Assembly (NCBI RefSeq): GCF_014489515.1
Contig: NZ_CP060782.1
Location: forward strand, 2,294,001 to 2,358,000
Direction of reading: 5' to 3'
Source: Sphingomonas sediminicola
GTDB lineage: Bacteria; Pseudomonadota; Alphaproteobacteria; Sphingomonadales; Sphingomonadaceae
Length of the DNA stretch: 64,000 nt
Shown here: positions 29,696 to 38,700 of the stretch, piece by piece
Position numbering within the stretch: position 1 is the first letter of the stretch
Layout of the letters: the number at the start of each line of letters is the position of its first letter
Translations under genes and position numbers: made by a program
Notes under the pieces: generated by a model
Told to the model about the DNA's origin: nothing
What the model saw: the letters and a program-made list of their open reading frames with translations, nothing else
The model's database searches: none

Positions 29696-30439
29696 ATGCT
29701 CGACATCCGGAACCTCCATGCGACGGTCGCCGACAAGCCGATCCTGAAGGGCATTTCGCTCAGCGTGCCCGCGGGAGAAGTACACGCGATCATGGGGCCG
29801 AACGGATCGGGCAAATCGACGCTCGGCTACGTGCTTTCGGGGCGCCCAGGGTACGAGGTGACCGAAGGTTCGGCGACATTCGACGGCAAGGATTTGCTTG
29901 CGCTGGAGCCGCACGAGCGCGCAGCCGCGGGCCTGTTCCTGGGCTTCCAATATCCGGTCGAAATCCCGGGCGTCTCATCGCTGCAATTCCTTCGCGAGAG
30001 CCTCAATTCGCAGCGCCGTTCGCGCGGCGAGCCTGAACTTTCCGGCGGCGAGTTCATCAAGCTCGCGCGCGAACAGGCAGCGCTGCTCGGCATGGATGTC
30101 GACATGCTGAAGCGCCCGGTGAACGTCGGCTTTTCGGGCGGCGAGAAGAAGCGCGCCGAGATGGTCCAGATGGGCATCATGAATCCGAAGTTCGCGATCC
30201 TCGATGAAACCGACAGCGGCCTCGACATCGATGCTCTTCGTGCGGTCGGCGCGGGCATCAATCGCATCATGCGCGCGCCCGACAAAGGCGTGCTCCTGAT
30301 CACGCACTACCAGCGGCTGCTCGACTATGTAACGCCGGACAAGGTGCACGTGCTGAACGCCGGGCGCATCGTCCGCTCCGGCGGTCCCGAGCTTGCGCAC
30401 GAACTCGAGCGCGAAGGCTACGCGGAGGCGGCTGCGTGA
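29696..30439 (+). CDS. sufC: Fe-S cluster assembly ATPase SufC
   Basis: SufC is the ABC-type ATPase that drives conformational change in the SufBCD scaffold. The 247-residue protein has Walker A GPNGSGKST, signature FSGGEKKRAEM, Walker B FAILDETDSGLD and the switch His in LLITHYQRLL, all intact. SufC-specific segments such as GLFLGFQYPVEIPGVS are present. The ATG at 29696 follows the upstream small gene by one base, and the end overlaps the next gene by GTGA. Confidence 0.97.
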   Translation: MLDIRNLHATVADKPILKGISLSVPAGEVHAIMGPNGSGKSTLGYVLSGRPGYEVTEGSATFDGKDLLALEPHERAAAGLFLGFQYPVEIPGVSSLQFLRESLNSQRRSRGEPELSGGEFIKLAREQAALLGMDVDMLKRPVNVGFSGGEKKRAEMVQMGIMNPKFAILDETDSGLDIDALRAVGAGINRIMRAPDKGVLLITHYQRLLDYVTPDKVHVLNAGRIVRSGGPELAHELEREGYAEAAA

Positions 30440-30731
30440 GCACTTTCGCGATCATCCTAGGCTGTATCGTCTTCATGATCGTTGTCGCGTCGGTACGCGG
30501 CGATCCCGGCCGCGCAATCGCCGACACGACCCTTCTCGTCATCCTCGCCGGCATCGTCGCCGCGCTCGACTTCATCGTCAGCCGCTTCATGGATACCGGC
30601 TACGCAGCAAGCCTCGTCATCATCCTGGTCGCCGGGGCCTCGCACTCGATTCGCTCTACGGGCTGATGGCTCCTGAACGGCAGAAGCGCCGCGACAAGAA
30701 GCTGCGCCGGCTGATGAAGAGACGCGCATGA
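30436..30731 (+). CDS. Small membrane protein in the suf operon, unknown function (frameshifted)
   Basis: This gene sits between sufC and sufD with overlaps at both ends (GTGA and ATGA). The N-terminal 70 residues contain about three hydrophobic segments: FAIILGCIVFMIVVASV, TTLLVILAGIVAALDFIVS and YAASLVIILVAG. Adding one G in the GGGG at 30634-30637 continues the protein as GLALDSLYGLMAPERQKRRD and a strongly basic tail, RRLMKRRA, giving 98 residues (296+1 bases). Without the repair the end is SHSIRSTG. No family is recognised; the basic cytoplasmic tail could dock a Suf component at the membrane, which is speculation. Confidence 0.72.
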
Positions 30732-31474
30732 CCGCCCCCTTCCCCACCCGCAAACAGGAGGAATGGCGTTACGCCGACCTCGACGCGCTGAAGCCGGTTT
30801 GGGAACAGTTCGCAGAGCCGCTGACGCTGACAATCGGCGCGGGCGATTCCTTCGAAGACGTGTGGGTGCCGACCGGCGATGACGTGCAAGTGAAGCGCAT
30901 GTCGATTGCGCTCGGTGCGGGCGCGAAGGCGCGATTGTTCGTGCTGAACACCGCATCGGTCTACGGCCGCATTGAGCTCCAGGTGAGCCTCGAAGCTGAC
31001 GCCAATTTCGAGTTGTTCGCTGCGAATATCGGCGATGGTCAATCGACCAACGAAATCGTCACCAACGTGAGGCACATCGGCGAGCGCGGACGCTCGCGGC
31101 AGGTCGTTCGCTCGGTGCTCGGCGGCAAGGCCGTCGGTTCCTATCTCGGCAAGGTCGAGGTCGCACGCGGCGCGCAGCAAACCGACGGCGAACAATCGGT
31201 GAAAGCCATGCTGCTTAATCGCGGCGCAACAGCGAACTGTAAGCCCGAGCTGGAGATCTTCGCTGACGACGTGAAATGCGCTCACGGCGCGAGCGTCGGC
31301 GAGCTCGACGAGACTCAGATGTTCTACGCACAATCGCGCGGGCTCGACCCGGCAAGCGCGCGCGCGTTGCTGCTCGAAGGCTTCGTCATGGGACTTTGGG
31401 ACAACGTCGCGGATGAGGCGCAACGCGAGGCGATCTGCGCCGCCGCGCGCGGTGCGTTGCGGAGGGTGGCATGA
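30728..31474 (+). CDS. sufD: Fe-S cluster assembly protein SufD
   Basis: SufD is the SufB paralogue that completes the SufBC2D scaffold. The 248-residue product is at the short end for SufD but has the conserved N-terminal FPTRKQEEWRYADLDALKP and the C-terminal core CKPELEIFADDVKCAHGASV followed by GELDETQMFYAQSRGLD, which includes the His/Cys region at the SufB interface. ATG overlaps the preceding membrane-protein gene, and the end overlaps sufS. No frameshift is apparent. Confidence 0.94.
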   Translation: MTAPFPTRKQEEWRYADLDALKPVWEQFAEPLTLTIGAGDSFEDVWVPTGDDVQVKRMSIALGAGAKARLFVLNTASVYGRIELQVSLEADANFELFAANIGDGQSTNEIVTNVRHIGERGRSRQVVRSVLGGKAVGSYLGKVEVARGAQQTDGEQSVKAMLLNRGATANCKPELEIFADDVKCAHGASVGELDETQMFYAQSRGLDPASARALLLEGFVMGLWDNVADEAQREAICAAARGALRRVA

Positions 31475-32661
31475 ACGTCGCAACGCGCATCAACAGCGCG
31501 CTCGACGTTCGCTCCCAATTCCCGGCGATCGAGAATTGGCACTATCTCGACAGTGCGGCGACCGCGCAAAAACCGCAGGTCGTGATCGACGCAATCACCA
31601 CCGCTTACGCCCGCGATTATGCGACAGTGCACCGCGGCGTTTACGAGCGCTCGGCGGCGATGACGGCGAGTTACGAAGCCGCACGCGCTGCCGCGTCAGG
31701 ATTGATTGGCGGGCAACCGAACGAGGTCGTCTTCACGCGCGGCGCGACCGAAGCGATCAACTTGGTCGCGCGCTCGCTTCCAAAGGAAGGCCGCAACCGC
31801 GTGCTGCTGTCGCAGCTCGAGCATCATAGCAACATCGTTCCCTGGCAGCTCGCGGGTTACGAAGTCGACGCGGTTCCGCTGACCGTCGATGGACGCATCA
31901 ATCTCGATGCCGCCGAAGCGATGATCTCCGAGGAGCATCGCGTCGTCGCTTTCGCGCACGTGTCGAACGTGCTCGGCTCGATTCTCGACACGAAGAGGGC
32001 GGCCGAGATTGCGCATTCGAAGGGCGCGCTTCTGCTGCTCGACGGCTGCCAGGCTGTTCCGCGAATTCCTGTCGACGTCGCGTCAATCGGTTGCGACTTC
32101 TACGCTTACTCTGGGCACAAGCTTTACGGCCCTACGGGCATCGGCTGTCTTTGGGGTCGATACGACCTGCTCAACGCCCTTCCTCCGTGGCAGGGTGGAG
32201 GGTCGATGATCGACCGAGTAACGTTCGCGAAGACCACATATCTCGACGCACCGATGCGCTTCGAGGCCGGCACGCCGCACATCGTCGGGGCGGTCGGATT
32301 GAACGCAGCGGTCAATTGGGTCGAAGGCCTGACTCTGGACGCAGTCCACGCGCATGAATGCGCGCTCGTCGCGGAATGCCGCGCGGCATTGTCGGGCGTC
32401 GGCGGCGTGACGCTTTACGGACCCGAGGACAGTGCAGGAATCGTCAGCTTCAACGTCGACGGGGTGCATCCGCACGACACCGCCACCATATTGGATGACG
32501 TGGGCGTCGCGGTCCGCGCCGGCCATCATTGCGCGCAGCCTCTGATGGACGTTCTCGGCGTTCCGGCGACGGCGCGGGCGAGCTTCGCGGCGCATAGCGA
32601 CAGCTCGGACATCGAGGCTTTGGTGCGCGGGATAGAACAGGTGAAGCGGATCTTCGGATGA
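31471..32661 (+). CDS. sufS: Cysteine desulfurase SufS
   Basis: SufS is the PLP enzyme that removes sulfur from cysteine and passes it to the cluster machinery. The 396-residue protein shows the N-terminal FPAIENWHYLDSAATAQKP, the PLP-binding Lys in YSGHKLYGPTGIG and the persulfide-carrying Cys in RAGHHCAQPLMDVLG, the type II (SufS) signature. The gene overlaps sufD and the next gene by ATGA. There is no SufE or SufU gene in this window, so its sulfur-acceptor partner must be elsewhere. Confidence 0.96.
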   Translation: MNVATRINSALDVRSQFPAIENWHYLDSAATAQKPQVVIDAITTAYARDYATVHRGVYERSAAMTASYEAARAAASGLIGGQPNEVVFTRGATEAINLVARSLPKEGRNRVLLSQLEHHSNIVPWQLAGYEVDAVPLTVDGRINLDAAEAMISEEHRVVAFAHVSNVLGSILDTKRAAEIAHSKGALLLLDGCQAVPRIPVDVASIGCDFYAYSGHKLYGPTGIGCLWGRYDLLNALPPWQGGGSMIDRVTFAKTTYLDAPMRFEAGTPHIVGAVGLNAAVNWVEGLTLDAVHAHECALVAECRAALSGVGGVTLYGPEDSAGIVSFNVDGVHPHDTATILDDVGVAVRAGHHCAQPLMDVLGVPATARASFAAHSDSSDIEALVRGIEQVKRIFG

Positions 32662-33113
32662 ACAAGGAGCGGAAGATCGAAACGGAAGAAGTGGAAGCGG
32701 TAAGCCCACCGCCGCGCGCTCGAGTCACGCCCGATTTCGAGCGGAAGCGCGACTATCTGACCGGCTTCCTCTCGGGCGAGACCAAGCCGGCGGACGAAGC
32801 ATCCGCTAACGAAGATCTGAAGAACAACGTCATCGACGCGCTGAAGTCGATCTACGACCCGGAAATTCCGGTCGACATCTACGAGCTCGGCCTGATCTAC
32901 GACGTTGCGATAAGCGAGGATGGTGACGCGGTGGTGACGATGACGCTGACGACGCCGCACTGCCCGGTCGCGGAATCCCTTCCGAACGAAGTCGAGCTTC
33001 GAGTCCTCTCGGTCCCTGGAATCCGCGATGCCGAGGTGAAGCTGGTCTGGGACCCGCCGTGGGACCCGTCCAAGATGAGCGACGAGGCCCGGCTCGAACT
33101 GGGAATGCTATGA
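32658..33113 (+). CDS. SUF-associated DUF59/MIP18-family protein (SufT-like)
   Basis: The 151-residue product has a variable charged N-terminus and a C-terminal MIP18 (DUF59) domain. YDPEIPVDIYELGLIYDV is the family signature, TTPHCPVAESLPNEV contains the conserved Cys, and VKLVWDPPWDPSKMS closes the domain. In suf operons this protein assists cluster maturation or transfer. It overlaps sufS by ATGA and is followed 12 bases later by the A-type carrier gene. The alternative reading, PaaD, is unlikely outside a phenylacetate cluster. Confidence 0.93.
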   Translation: MNKERKIETEEVEAVSPPPRARVTPDFERKRDYLTGFLSGETKPADEASANEDLKNNVIDALKSIYDPEIPVDIYELGLIYDVAISEDGDAVVTMTLTTPHCPVAESLPNEVELRVLSVPGIRDAEVKLVWDPPWDPSKMSDEARLELGML

Positions 33114-33125
33114 GCGGTATTTGTA

Positions 33126-33488
33126 ATGAATAGGGAAACGAAAGTCCGGGCACCGCGTCCGGCCGCGATCATCCTGACCTCCGCGGCGGAAGCGCGCATT
33201 GCGGAATTGATGGGCCGCGCTCCCGAAGGCGCGATCGGTGTGAAGCTATCAACGCCGCGCCGCGGCTGCTCGGGCCTCGCTTACTCGGTCGATTATATCA
33301 CCGAGGCGAACCCGATGGATGAAAAGATCGAGACTGCGGGCGGCACCTTCTTCGTAGACGGCGGATCGATCCTCTACCTGATCGGCTCGATCATGGACTG
33401 GCGCGAAGACGATTTCGCCGCCGGCTTCGTGTTCGAGAACCCGAATGCGAAGGGCGCCTGCGGCTGCGGCGAGAGCTTCACCGTCTGA
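33126..33488 (+). CDS. sufA: A-type Fe-S carrier protein (SufA/IscA/HesB family)
   Basis: A-type carriers accept assembled clusters from the SUF scaffold and deliver them to apoproteins. The 120-residue product has the three conserved Cys residues in RRGCSGLAYSVDYI and GACGCGESFTV. The family sequence VDGGSILYLIGSIMDWREDD precedes FAAGFVFENPNAKG. It closes the suf operon. I see no convincing hairpin terminator between it and the MddA-like gene 57 bases downstream. Confidence 0.95.
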   Translation: MNRETKVRAPRPAAIILTSAAEARIAELMGRAPEGAIGVKLSTPRRGCSGLAYSVDYITEANPMDEKIETAGGTFFVDGGSILYLIGSIMDWREDDFAAGFVFENPNAKGACGCGESFTV

Positions 33489-33545
33489 TAGGTAAGCCGT
33501 CGATTTTCTGATAAAGGGGCGCTTCGCAGCCGAAGGGGAATCGGC

Positions 33546-34285
33546 ATGTCACGCTCAGCTTCGCTACTGTTTTCGACGATCGCCTATGCGATCTTTTTCG
33601 CGACCTTCCTCTACCTGATCGCCTTCGTCGGCAATTTGCCGCTTGCGGCTCTTACTGTCGATCGTGGGCCGGAGGCACCAGTCGCCGTCGCCGTCATTAT
33701 CGATCTCGCCCTGCTCGCCCTTTTCGGAATTCAGCACAGCGTGATGGCTCGACAAGGGTTCAAGCGGGCATGGACCCGCATCGTGCCGCACTACCTCGAA
33801 CGCAGTATCTATGTGCTCGGAGCCAGCGCTGTGCTGATCGTAATGTTCCTGCTCTGGCGCCCAATCCCACAGGTGATCTGGGACGCTAGCGGAACGGGGC
33901 TCGAATTTCCGCTCTGGCTGCTGTTCGGGTCCGGCTGGCTCGTCGTCCTCCTGAGCACGTTCATGATCAACCACTTCGAATTGTTCGGACTTCAGCAGGC
34001 CTGGTTCCACATGCGCAGTCGCGAGGCCCAGGCCCCGAACTCCGTCAGCCCTTCTTCTACCGGTGGGTGGCGCACCCGCTCTACGCGGGCTTTTTCATCT
34101 CCTTCTGGGCCATTCCGAAGATGACCGCCGGTCACCTGCTCTTCGCACTCGGAATGTCCGTCTATATCCTGATCGCCATCCGCTACGAGGAGCGCGATCT
34201 GAGGGGTCTGTTCGGCCGCGACTATGAGGAATACCGCGCGACTGTCGGCATGCTGACCCCGAAATTCTGGAAGCGCGCAGCCTAG
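33546..34285 (+). CDS. mddA: MddA-like methanethiol S-methyltransferase / NnrU-type membrane protein (frameshifted)
   Basis: This multi-pass protein has LFGIQHSVMARQGFKRAWTR, IYVLGASAVLIVMFLLWRPI and INHFELFGLQQAW, and in a second frame HPLYAGFFISFW and LIAIRYEERDLRGLFG. These features match the isoprenylcysteine methyltransferase-like family that includes MddA, which methylates methanethiol to dimethyl sulfide. Adding one C in the CCCC at 34033-34036 joins RSREAQAP to ELRQPFFYRWVAHPLYAG and gives 246 residues (740+1 bases). Assignment to MddA rather than another member rests on resemblance from memory. It may share transcription with the suf operon. Confidence 0.78.
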
Positions 34286-34335
34286 ACCGTCAGGGCAAGG
34301 TTTGCCGGGAAGGAGAAAGGGGCTAGGCGCTCGGC

Positions 34336-35018
34336 ATGGCCGCCAGCGTCGCCCCGAATTCAGCCACGTCCGCGACTGGATCTTCGACCTCGACAATTGC
34401 CTGTACCCGGCCTCGAGCGGTCTGTTCGCGCTGATCGACGAGCGCATGAACGCCTATATCCGGCGTCTTCTGAACTGCGACGCCGACGAGGCGCACCGCG
34501 TCCAAAAGCATCATTTCCACACGCATGGGACGACGCTCGCGGGGCTGATGCGCGCGCACGAAATAGACCCGCACGAATTCCTCGAAGACGTTCACGCAAT
34601 CCCGCTCGACCGCATCCAGCGCAACGATGCACTCGCGGCGTCATTGCAGCGCCTTCCCGGCAGACGATTCATCTTCACAAATGGCGATGCGCCTTATGCG
34701 CGCCGGGTGCTTGAGGCGATTGGGGTGGGCGACCGCTTCAACGATCTGCACGACATCCACGCCAGCAGCTATCGCCCGAAGCCCGACCCGCATGGCTATG
34801 AGCTACTCTGCGAGCGCTTCGGCATCGATCCCGCCCGGGCGCTTCTGGTCGACGACATCGCCCAGAACCTCAGGCCCGCGAAGACGCTCGGAATGACGAC
34901 CGTCTGGGTGGACAATGGATCGGAGCGCGGGAACCACGGCGCCGAGGACAGCTACATCGACCATCGCATCGCCGATGTGGGCGAATGGCTCGAGACGATA
35001 CTGGAGGATGAGGAATGA
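34336..35018 (+). CDS. HAD-family pyrimidine 5'-nucleotidase (start frameshifted)
   Basis: This HAD hydrolase has motif [12 protein letters not shown] with the nucleophile Asp, motif [11 protein letters not shown], a Lys in [11 protein letters not shown] and motif [13 protein letters not shown], matching the pyrimidine 5'-nucleotidase subfamily. The long open frame from 34302 has no conserved N-terminus. An ATG at 34336 encodes MAASVAP, and adding one C in the CCCC at 34352-34355 joins it to [11 protein letters not shown], giving 227 residues (683+1 bases). The end overlaps dapD by ATGA. Confidence 0.88.
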
Positions 35019-35839
35019 CCGGCAGCCTGAGCCAAGTGATCGACGCGGCATGGGAGGATCGGAGCGCGATCGGGCCCGACACGAAGGGCGATGTCCGCCA
35101 GGCGGTCGACAAGGCCATCGCCGCTCTCGACAGCGGGGAAGCGCGCATCGCCGAAAAGGCCGGTGGGGAATGGGTTGTCAACCAATGGCTCAAGAAGGCG
35201 GTCCTGCTCTCGTTCCGGCTCAATCCGATGGAATTGATCGCCGGCGGCCCCGGCGGCGCGAACTGGTGGGACAAGGTGCCCTCCAAATTTGCGGCGCTCG
35301 GCGAGAAGGAATTCGAAGCCGCGGGCTATCGCGCGGTTCCCGGCGCCATCGTTCGCCGCGGCGCCTACATCGCTCCTGGGGCTGTCCTGATGCCGAGCTT
35401 CGTCAACATCGGTGCCCGGGTCGGCGAAGGCACAATGGTGGATACCTGGGCGACGGTCGGCAGCTGCGCCCAGATCGGCAGGAACGTGCACATTTCGGGC
35501 GGCGCCGGGATCGGCGGAGTGCTTGAGCCGCTTCAGGCCGGACCCGTGATCATCGAGGATGATTGCTTCATCGGTGCACGCTCGGAAGTCGCCGAAGGCG
35601 TGATCGTCGAGCAGGGCGCGGTCGTGTCGATGGGTGTTTTCCTCGGCGCCTCGACCAAGATCGTCGATCGTGCCTCGGGCGAAGTCCATTACGGCCGCGT
35701 TCCGGCCTATTCGGTGGTCGTTCCAGGCGCATTGCCGGGCAAGGATGGCGGCCCTTCACTGGCCTGCGCGGTCATTGTGAAGCGCGTCGACGAGCGGACG
35801 CGGTCGAAGACCAGCATCAACGAACTGCTGCGCGACTAG
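35015..35839 (+). CDS. dapD: 2,3,4,5-tetrahydropyridine-2,6-dicarboxylate N-succinyltransferase
   Basis: DapD succinylates tetrahydrodipicolinate in the lysine/diaminopimelate pathway. The 274-residue cytoplasmic protein has an N-terminal helical domain and a left-handed beta-helix of hexapeptide repeats ([20 protein letters not shown], then [14 protein letters not shown]), followed by [15 protein letters not shown] and [10 protein letters not shown]. Length and motifs are complete. It is translationally coupled to the nucleotidase gene. A weak GC hairpin followed by CCTTTT lies just after its stop. Confidence 0.96.
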   Translation: MTGSLSQVIDAAWEDRSAIGPDTKGDVRQAVDKAIAALDSGEARIAEKAGGEWVVNQWLKKAVLLSFRLNPMELIAGGPGGANWWDKVPSKFAALGEKEFEAAGYRAVPGAIVRRGAYIAPGAVLMPSFVNIGARVGEGTMVDTWATVGSCAQIGRNVHISGGAGIGGVLEPLQAGPVIIEDDCFIGARSEVAEGVIVEQGAVVSMGVFLGASTKIVDRASGEVHYGRVPAYSVVVPGALPGKDGGPSLACAVIVKRVDERTRSKTSINELLRD

Positions 35840-35988
35840 ATAAGCTGACCTTATGAGCGGAAACCGCCCTTTTGTTGGCGGCGCTGGAGCTCGTCAGTCA
35901 GAATTCCTGGATGACGAAGCTCAGCCAGGATTGCTTTGACAGCAAGCTGCGGGAAGCGGCCGCGCCGGTCGGACCGCATACGCATGCG

Positions 35989-36921
35989 ATGATCCGCAGC
36001 GTCATGAACCGCTCCGATTGGCTGACGCTCATCGGGCTCGCCGTGATCTGGGGCAGCGCTTTCTTCTGCATTCACGTCGCCGTGCATTCTGTGCCGCCGC
36101 TCACCTACGTCTGGCTGCGGGTGACGATCGCGGCCGCGGCTCTCTGGGCCTACCTCGCCTGGCGAAAGGAACCCGCAGGCCTGCCGAAGTCCGTTTGGGG
36201 CTCGATGTTCGTCCTCGCGCTGCTCAACAACGTCATTCCCTTCATCCTGTTCGGATGGGGACAGACCCATATCGCCAGCGGACTGGCGTCGATCCTCAAT
36301 GCTACCACGCCGATCTGGGGCGTGATCGTCGCGCACGTCTTCACCCACGACGAGCGCATGACCCCGCGCAAGATCGCCGGAGTTCTGCTCGGATTCGGCG
36401 GCGTCGCTCTGATGATCGGCCCCGACTTGCTCGGCTCGATCGGAAACAATGTGCTCGCGCAGCTCGCCTGCGTCACCGCCGCTCTTCTCTACGCTTTGGC
36501 GGGAGTCTGGGCGCGCCGGTTCAAGCGGCTTGGAGTTTCGCCGATGTCGGTCACCACCGGTCAGTTGACCGCGAGTGCGCTCGTCATGCTTCCTGTCGCG
36601 CTGGTGTTCGATCGCCCATGGGAGCAGGCCGTTCCCCCGCTCGGCGCACTCGGCGCCATCCTCGTGCTCGCGGTCGTTTGCAGCGCCTACGCCTACATCC
36701 TCTATTTCCGGCTGATCGATTCAGCGGGTGCGACCAACGCATTGCTCGTCACCCTGCTGGTACCGCCGGTAGCAATCCTGATGGGCGCGCTCATGCTTGG
36801 TGAAATCATCGAAGCCCGCGATGTCGCCGGTCTCGGCCTTATCGCCCTTGGCCTCGCAGCGATCGACGGACGATTGCTCAGCCTCTTCCAGCGGCGGGCA
36901 GTTCAGCCAGCAGCTTCCTAG
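35989..36921 (+). CDS. EamA/DMT-family transporter
   Basis: This is a ten-helix drug/metabolite transporter of about 310 residues. The two EamA halves begin SDWLTLIGLAVIWGSAFFCI and VLAQLACVTAALLYALAGVW, and LASILNATTPIWGVIVAHVF and LVTLLVPPVAILMGALMLGE are typical helix 3-4 and 8-9 segments. The frame is open back to 35872, but hydrophobicity and homology start at about 35989-36004. Neither ATG there has a strong ribosome site, so the exact start is uncertain. The substrate is unknown. The last 44 bases overlap the convergent thioredoxin-like gene. Confidence 0.88.
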   Translation: MIRSVMNRSDWLTLIGLAVIWGSAFFCIHVAVHSVPPLTYVWLRVTIAAAALWAYLAWRKEPAGLPKSVWGSMFVLALLNNVIPFILFGWGQTHIASGLASILNATTPIWGVIVAHVFTHDERMTPRKIAGVLLGFGGVALMIGPDLLGSIGNNVLAQLACVTAALLYALAGVWARRFKRLGVSPMSVTTGQLTASALVMLPVALVFDRPWEQAVPPLGALGAILVLAVVCSAYAYILYFRLIDSAGATNALLVTLLVPPVAILMGALMLGEIIEARDVAGLGLIALGLAAIDGRLLSLFQRRAVQPAAS

Positions 36922-37437
36922 CTTCCTCGCCCGACCAGTCGAGGTCGCCCACATAGCGCCAAACCTCCCGGCCCTGTGCATCGTAAAGGATCGTCGTCGG
37001 CAGGATTTGGGCACCCGACGCCGACGACAAGGCCATCCGTGGATCGTGCCAGACTTCAAGGTCGGTCAGCCTGTTCTTCTCGAGGAAGGCATCGACAGAG
37101 CCCGCGGCGCCACGTCCTGCGAAACGGCGATGACGCGAATCCCTCCCTTCTGCTTGGCGACCGCCTGAAGCGTCGGCAGCTCCTTTACACAGGGGGCGCA
37201 CCAGGTCGCCCAAATGTTGACGAGGACGGGCTGGCCTTTCGCATCCGCGAGAGTTGCCGGCTCATCTTCCGCGTCGCGAAGCTCGACATCGGGCGCGGGC
37301 TTGCCCGCCTGGTCGCGATGAATGCCGCGCGGATCTGAAGCGCTCGTCTCTTTGTTCGTCGGAGCCTCCTGCTTCTGGCAGGCAGCGACAGAGAGGCCGA
37401 GGGCGAGAAGGAGCGCAGCAGTTCTGAAGATGGACAT
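36878..37437 (-). CDS. TlpA-family thiol-disulfide oxidoreductase, lipoprotein (frameshifted)
   Basis: The precursor starts MSIFRTAALLLALGLSVAAC with the lipobox VAAC, so the thioredoxin domain is anchored in the periplasm. The redox motif is NIWATWCAPCVKELP, and the cis-Pro region is ILPTTILYDAQGREVWRYVG. The frames join if one base is added near 37110, reading QDVGAAGSVDAFLEKNR, giving 186 residues (560+1 bases). TlpA-type proteins reduce periplasmic disulfides, for example in cytochrome c maturation. The client here is unknown. Confidence 0.88.
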
Positions 37438-37522
37438 GAGAGGCCGATAGGAAAGCCGCCCCGTGGCTGCAAGGCGCTGGAGCGGCTGGCGAAAGACTTC
37501 GCGAGACGCTACGCCACTCCCG

Positions 37523-37843
37523 ATGTTCCGCCGCGCAGCCGTCGTAATCCTGATCGCCGCACTTTGCGGCTGCGGCCGTATGGCGCCGCTCACACCAGCG
37601 CAGGGCGAACCGCTGCCGGTCAAGCCGCTGATGGCCCAGACGACACCGACCGCGGAAGACCTGCTGACCCCGCCGACCTATGCCGACCCGCAGCGCGTGG
37701 ACGAATTGATCAAGCGCTCGCAGCCGCGCTCGGTCGATCGTTTCGACCTGCCGCCCGCCGGTGGCGGAGCAGCGCCTCCGCCTCCGGCCGGGACAGGGCA
37801 GGAAAGCCCGACCAACGAAGTAGGACCCGCGACCCCCGAATGA
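37523..37843 (+). CDS. Small proline-rich lipoprotein, LptM-like
   Basis: The 106-residue product has a clear lipoprotein signal, MFRRAAVVILIAALCGCGRM, with C-G-C at the cleavage site. It is followed by a Pro-rich mature part containing PTYADPQRVDELIKRSQPRS and RFDLPPAGGGAAPPPP. Its N-terminus resembles the short LptM-type lipoproteins, which in relatives usually lie next to lysA. Here the next gene is galU, overlapping by ATGA. Start at ATG 37523 chosen for the signal sequence; the upstream in-frame extension to 37463 is not convincing. Confidence 0.75.
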   Translation: MFRRAAVVILIAALCGCGRMAPLTPAQGEPLPVKPLMAQTTPTAEDLLTPPTYADPQRVDELIKRSQPRSVDRFDLPPAGGGAAPPPPAGTGQESPTNEVGPATPE

Positions 37844-38700
37844 CAAGAAAGCTTCGCAAGGCCGTGTTTCCAGTGGCCGGCCTCGGCACGCGCCTGCTTC
37901 CCGCAACCAAGGCCATTCCGAAGGAGTTGCTGACGGTCGTCGACCGGCCGCTCATCCAGTATGCGGTCGACGAGGCTCGCGAGGCGGGCATCGAGCAGAT
38001 GATCTTCGTCACCGGCCGCGGGAAATCGTCGCTCGTCGATTATTTCGACATGGCTTTCGAGCTCGAAACGACGATGCGCGAGAAGGGCAAGACGCTCGAG
38101 GCGCTCGAGCCGTCGCGCGCCCGCTTCGGCGAGCTGGTTTCGGTCCGCCAGCAGCAGCCTCTCGGCCTGGGTCACGCAGTGTGGTGCGCGCGCGAAGTGG
38201 TCGGCGACGAGCCGTTCGCGGTCCTTCTCCCCGACGACCTGATGTCCGGCACGCCGGGTGCCCTCAAGCAGATGGTCGAAGCCTGGGAGAAGGTCGGCGG
38301 CAATATGTTGGCCATCGAGGTAGTGCCGCACGAGAAGACCGGCAGCTATGGGGTCATCACTCCGGGCAGGCAGGACGGCGCGGTTACCGAAGTCCTCGGC
38401 CTCGTCGAAAAGCCGAAGCCGGAAGAAGCGCCTTCGAATCTTGCGGTAATCGGCCGCTACATCCTTCAGCCCGACGTCATGCGGGTGCTCGGCAAGGGCG
38501 AAACCGGCGCAGGTGGAGAAATCCAGCTGACGGACGCCATGGCCCAGCTGATCGGCAAGCAGCCGTTTCACGCGATCAAGGTCGACGCTGTCCGGCACGA
38601 CTGCGGCGACAAGGCCGGCTACGTTATCGCCAATCTCGCGCTCGCTCTTGAGCGCGAAGACGTCGGCCCCAAGGTCCGGGAGTTTCTCGCCGGGCTCTAG
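37840..38700 (+). CDS. galU: UTP-glucose-1-phosphate uridylyltransferase
   Basis: GalU makes UDP-glucose for envelope polysaccharides. The 286-residue protein has the nucleotide-binding start KAVFPVAGLGTRLLPATKA with the catalytic Lys/Glu pair in IPKELLTVVDRPLIQYAVDE, then QQPLGLGHAVWCAR, LLPDDLMS and GAGGEIQLTDAMAQL. The larger frame from 37564 begins inside the lipoprotein gene; the ATG at 37840 matches family starts. Its TAG is nested in CTAG with the stop of the convergent receiver-domain gene. Confidence 0.96.
   Translation: MTRKLRKAVFPVAGLGTRLLPATKAIPKELLTVVDRPLIQYAVDEAREAGIEQMIFVTGRGKSSLVDYFDMAFELETTMREKGKTLEALEPSRARFGELVSVRQQQPLGLGHAVWCAREVVGDEPFAVLLPDDLMSGTPGALKQMVEAWEKVGGNMLAIEVVPHEKTGSYGVITPGRQDGAVTEVLGLVEKPKPEEAPSNLAVIGRYILQPDVMRVLGKGETGAGGEIQLTDAMAQLIGKQPFHAIKVDAVRHDCGDKAGYVIANLALALEREDVGPKVREFLAGL

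Noticed and set aside
35842..35876. Possible terminator after dapD (GCGG-AAA-CCGC then CCTTTT)
   Set aside because: The stem is only four to five base pairs and the T-tract is short, so I did not list it as a feature.
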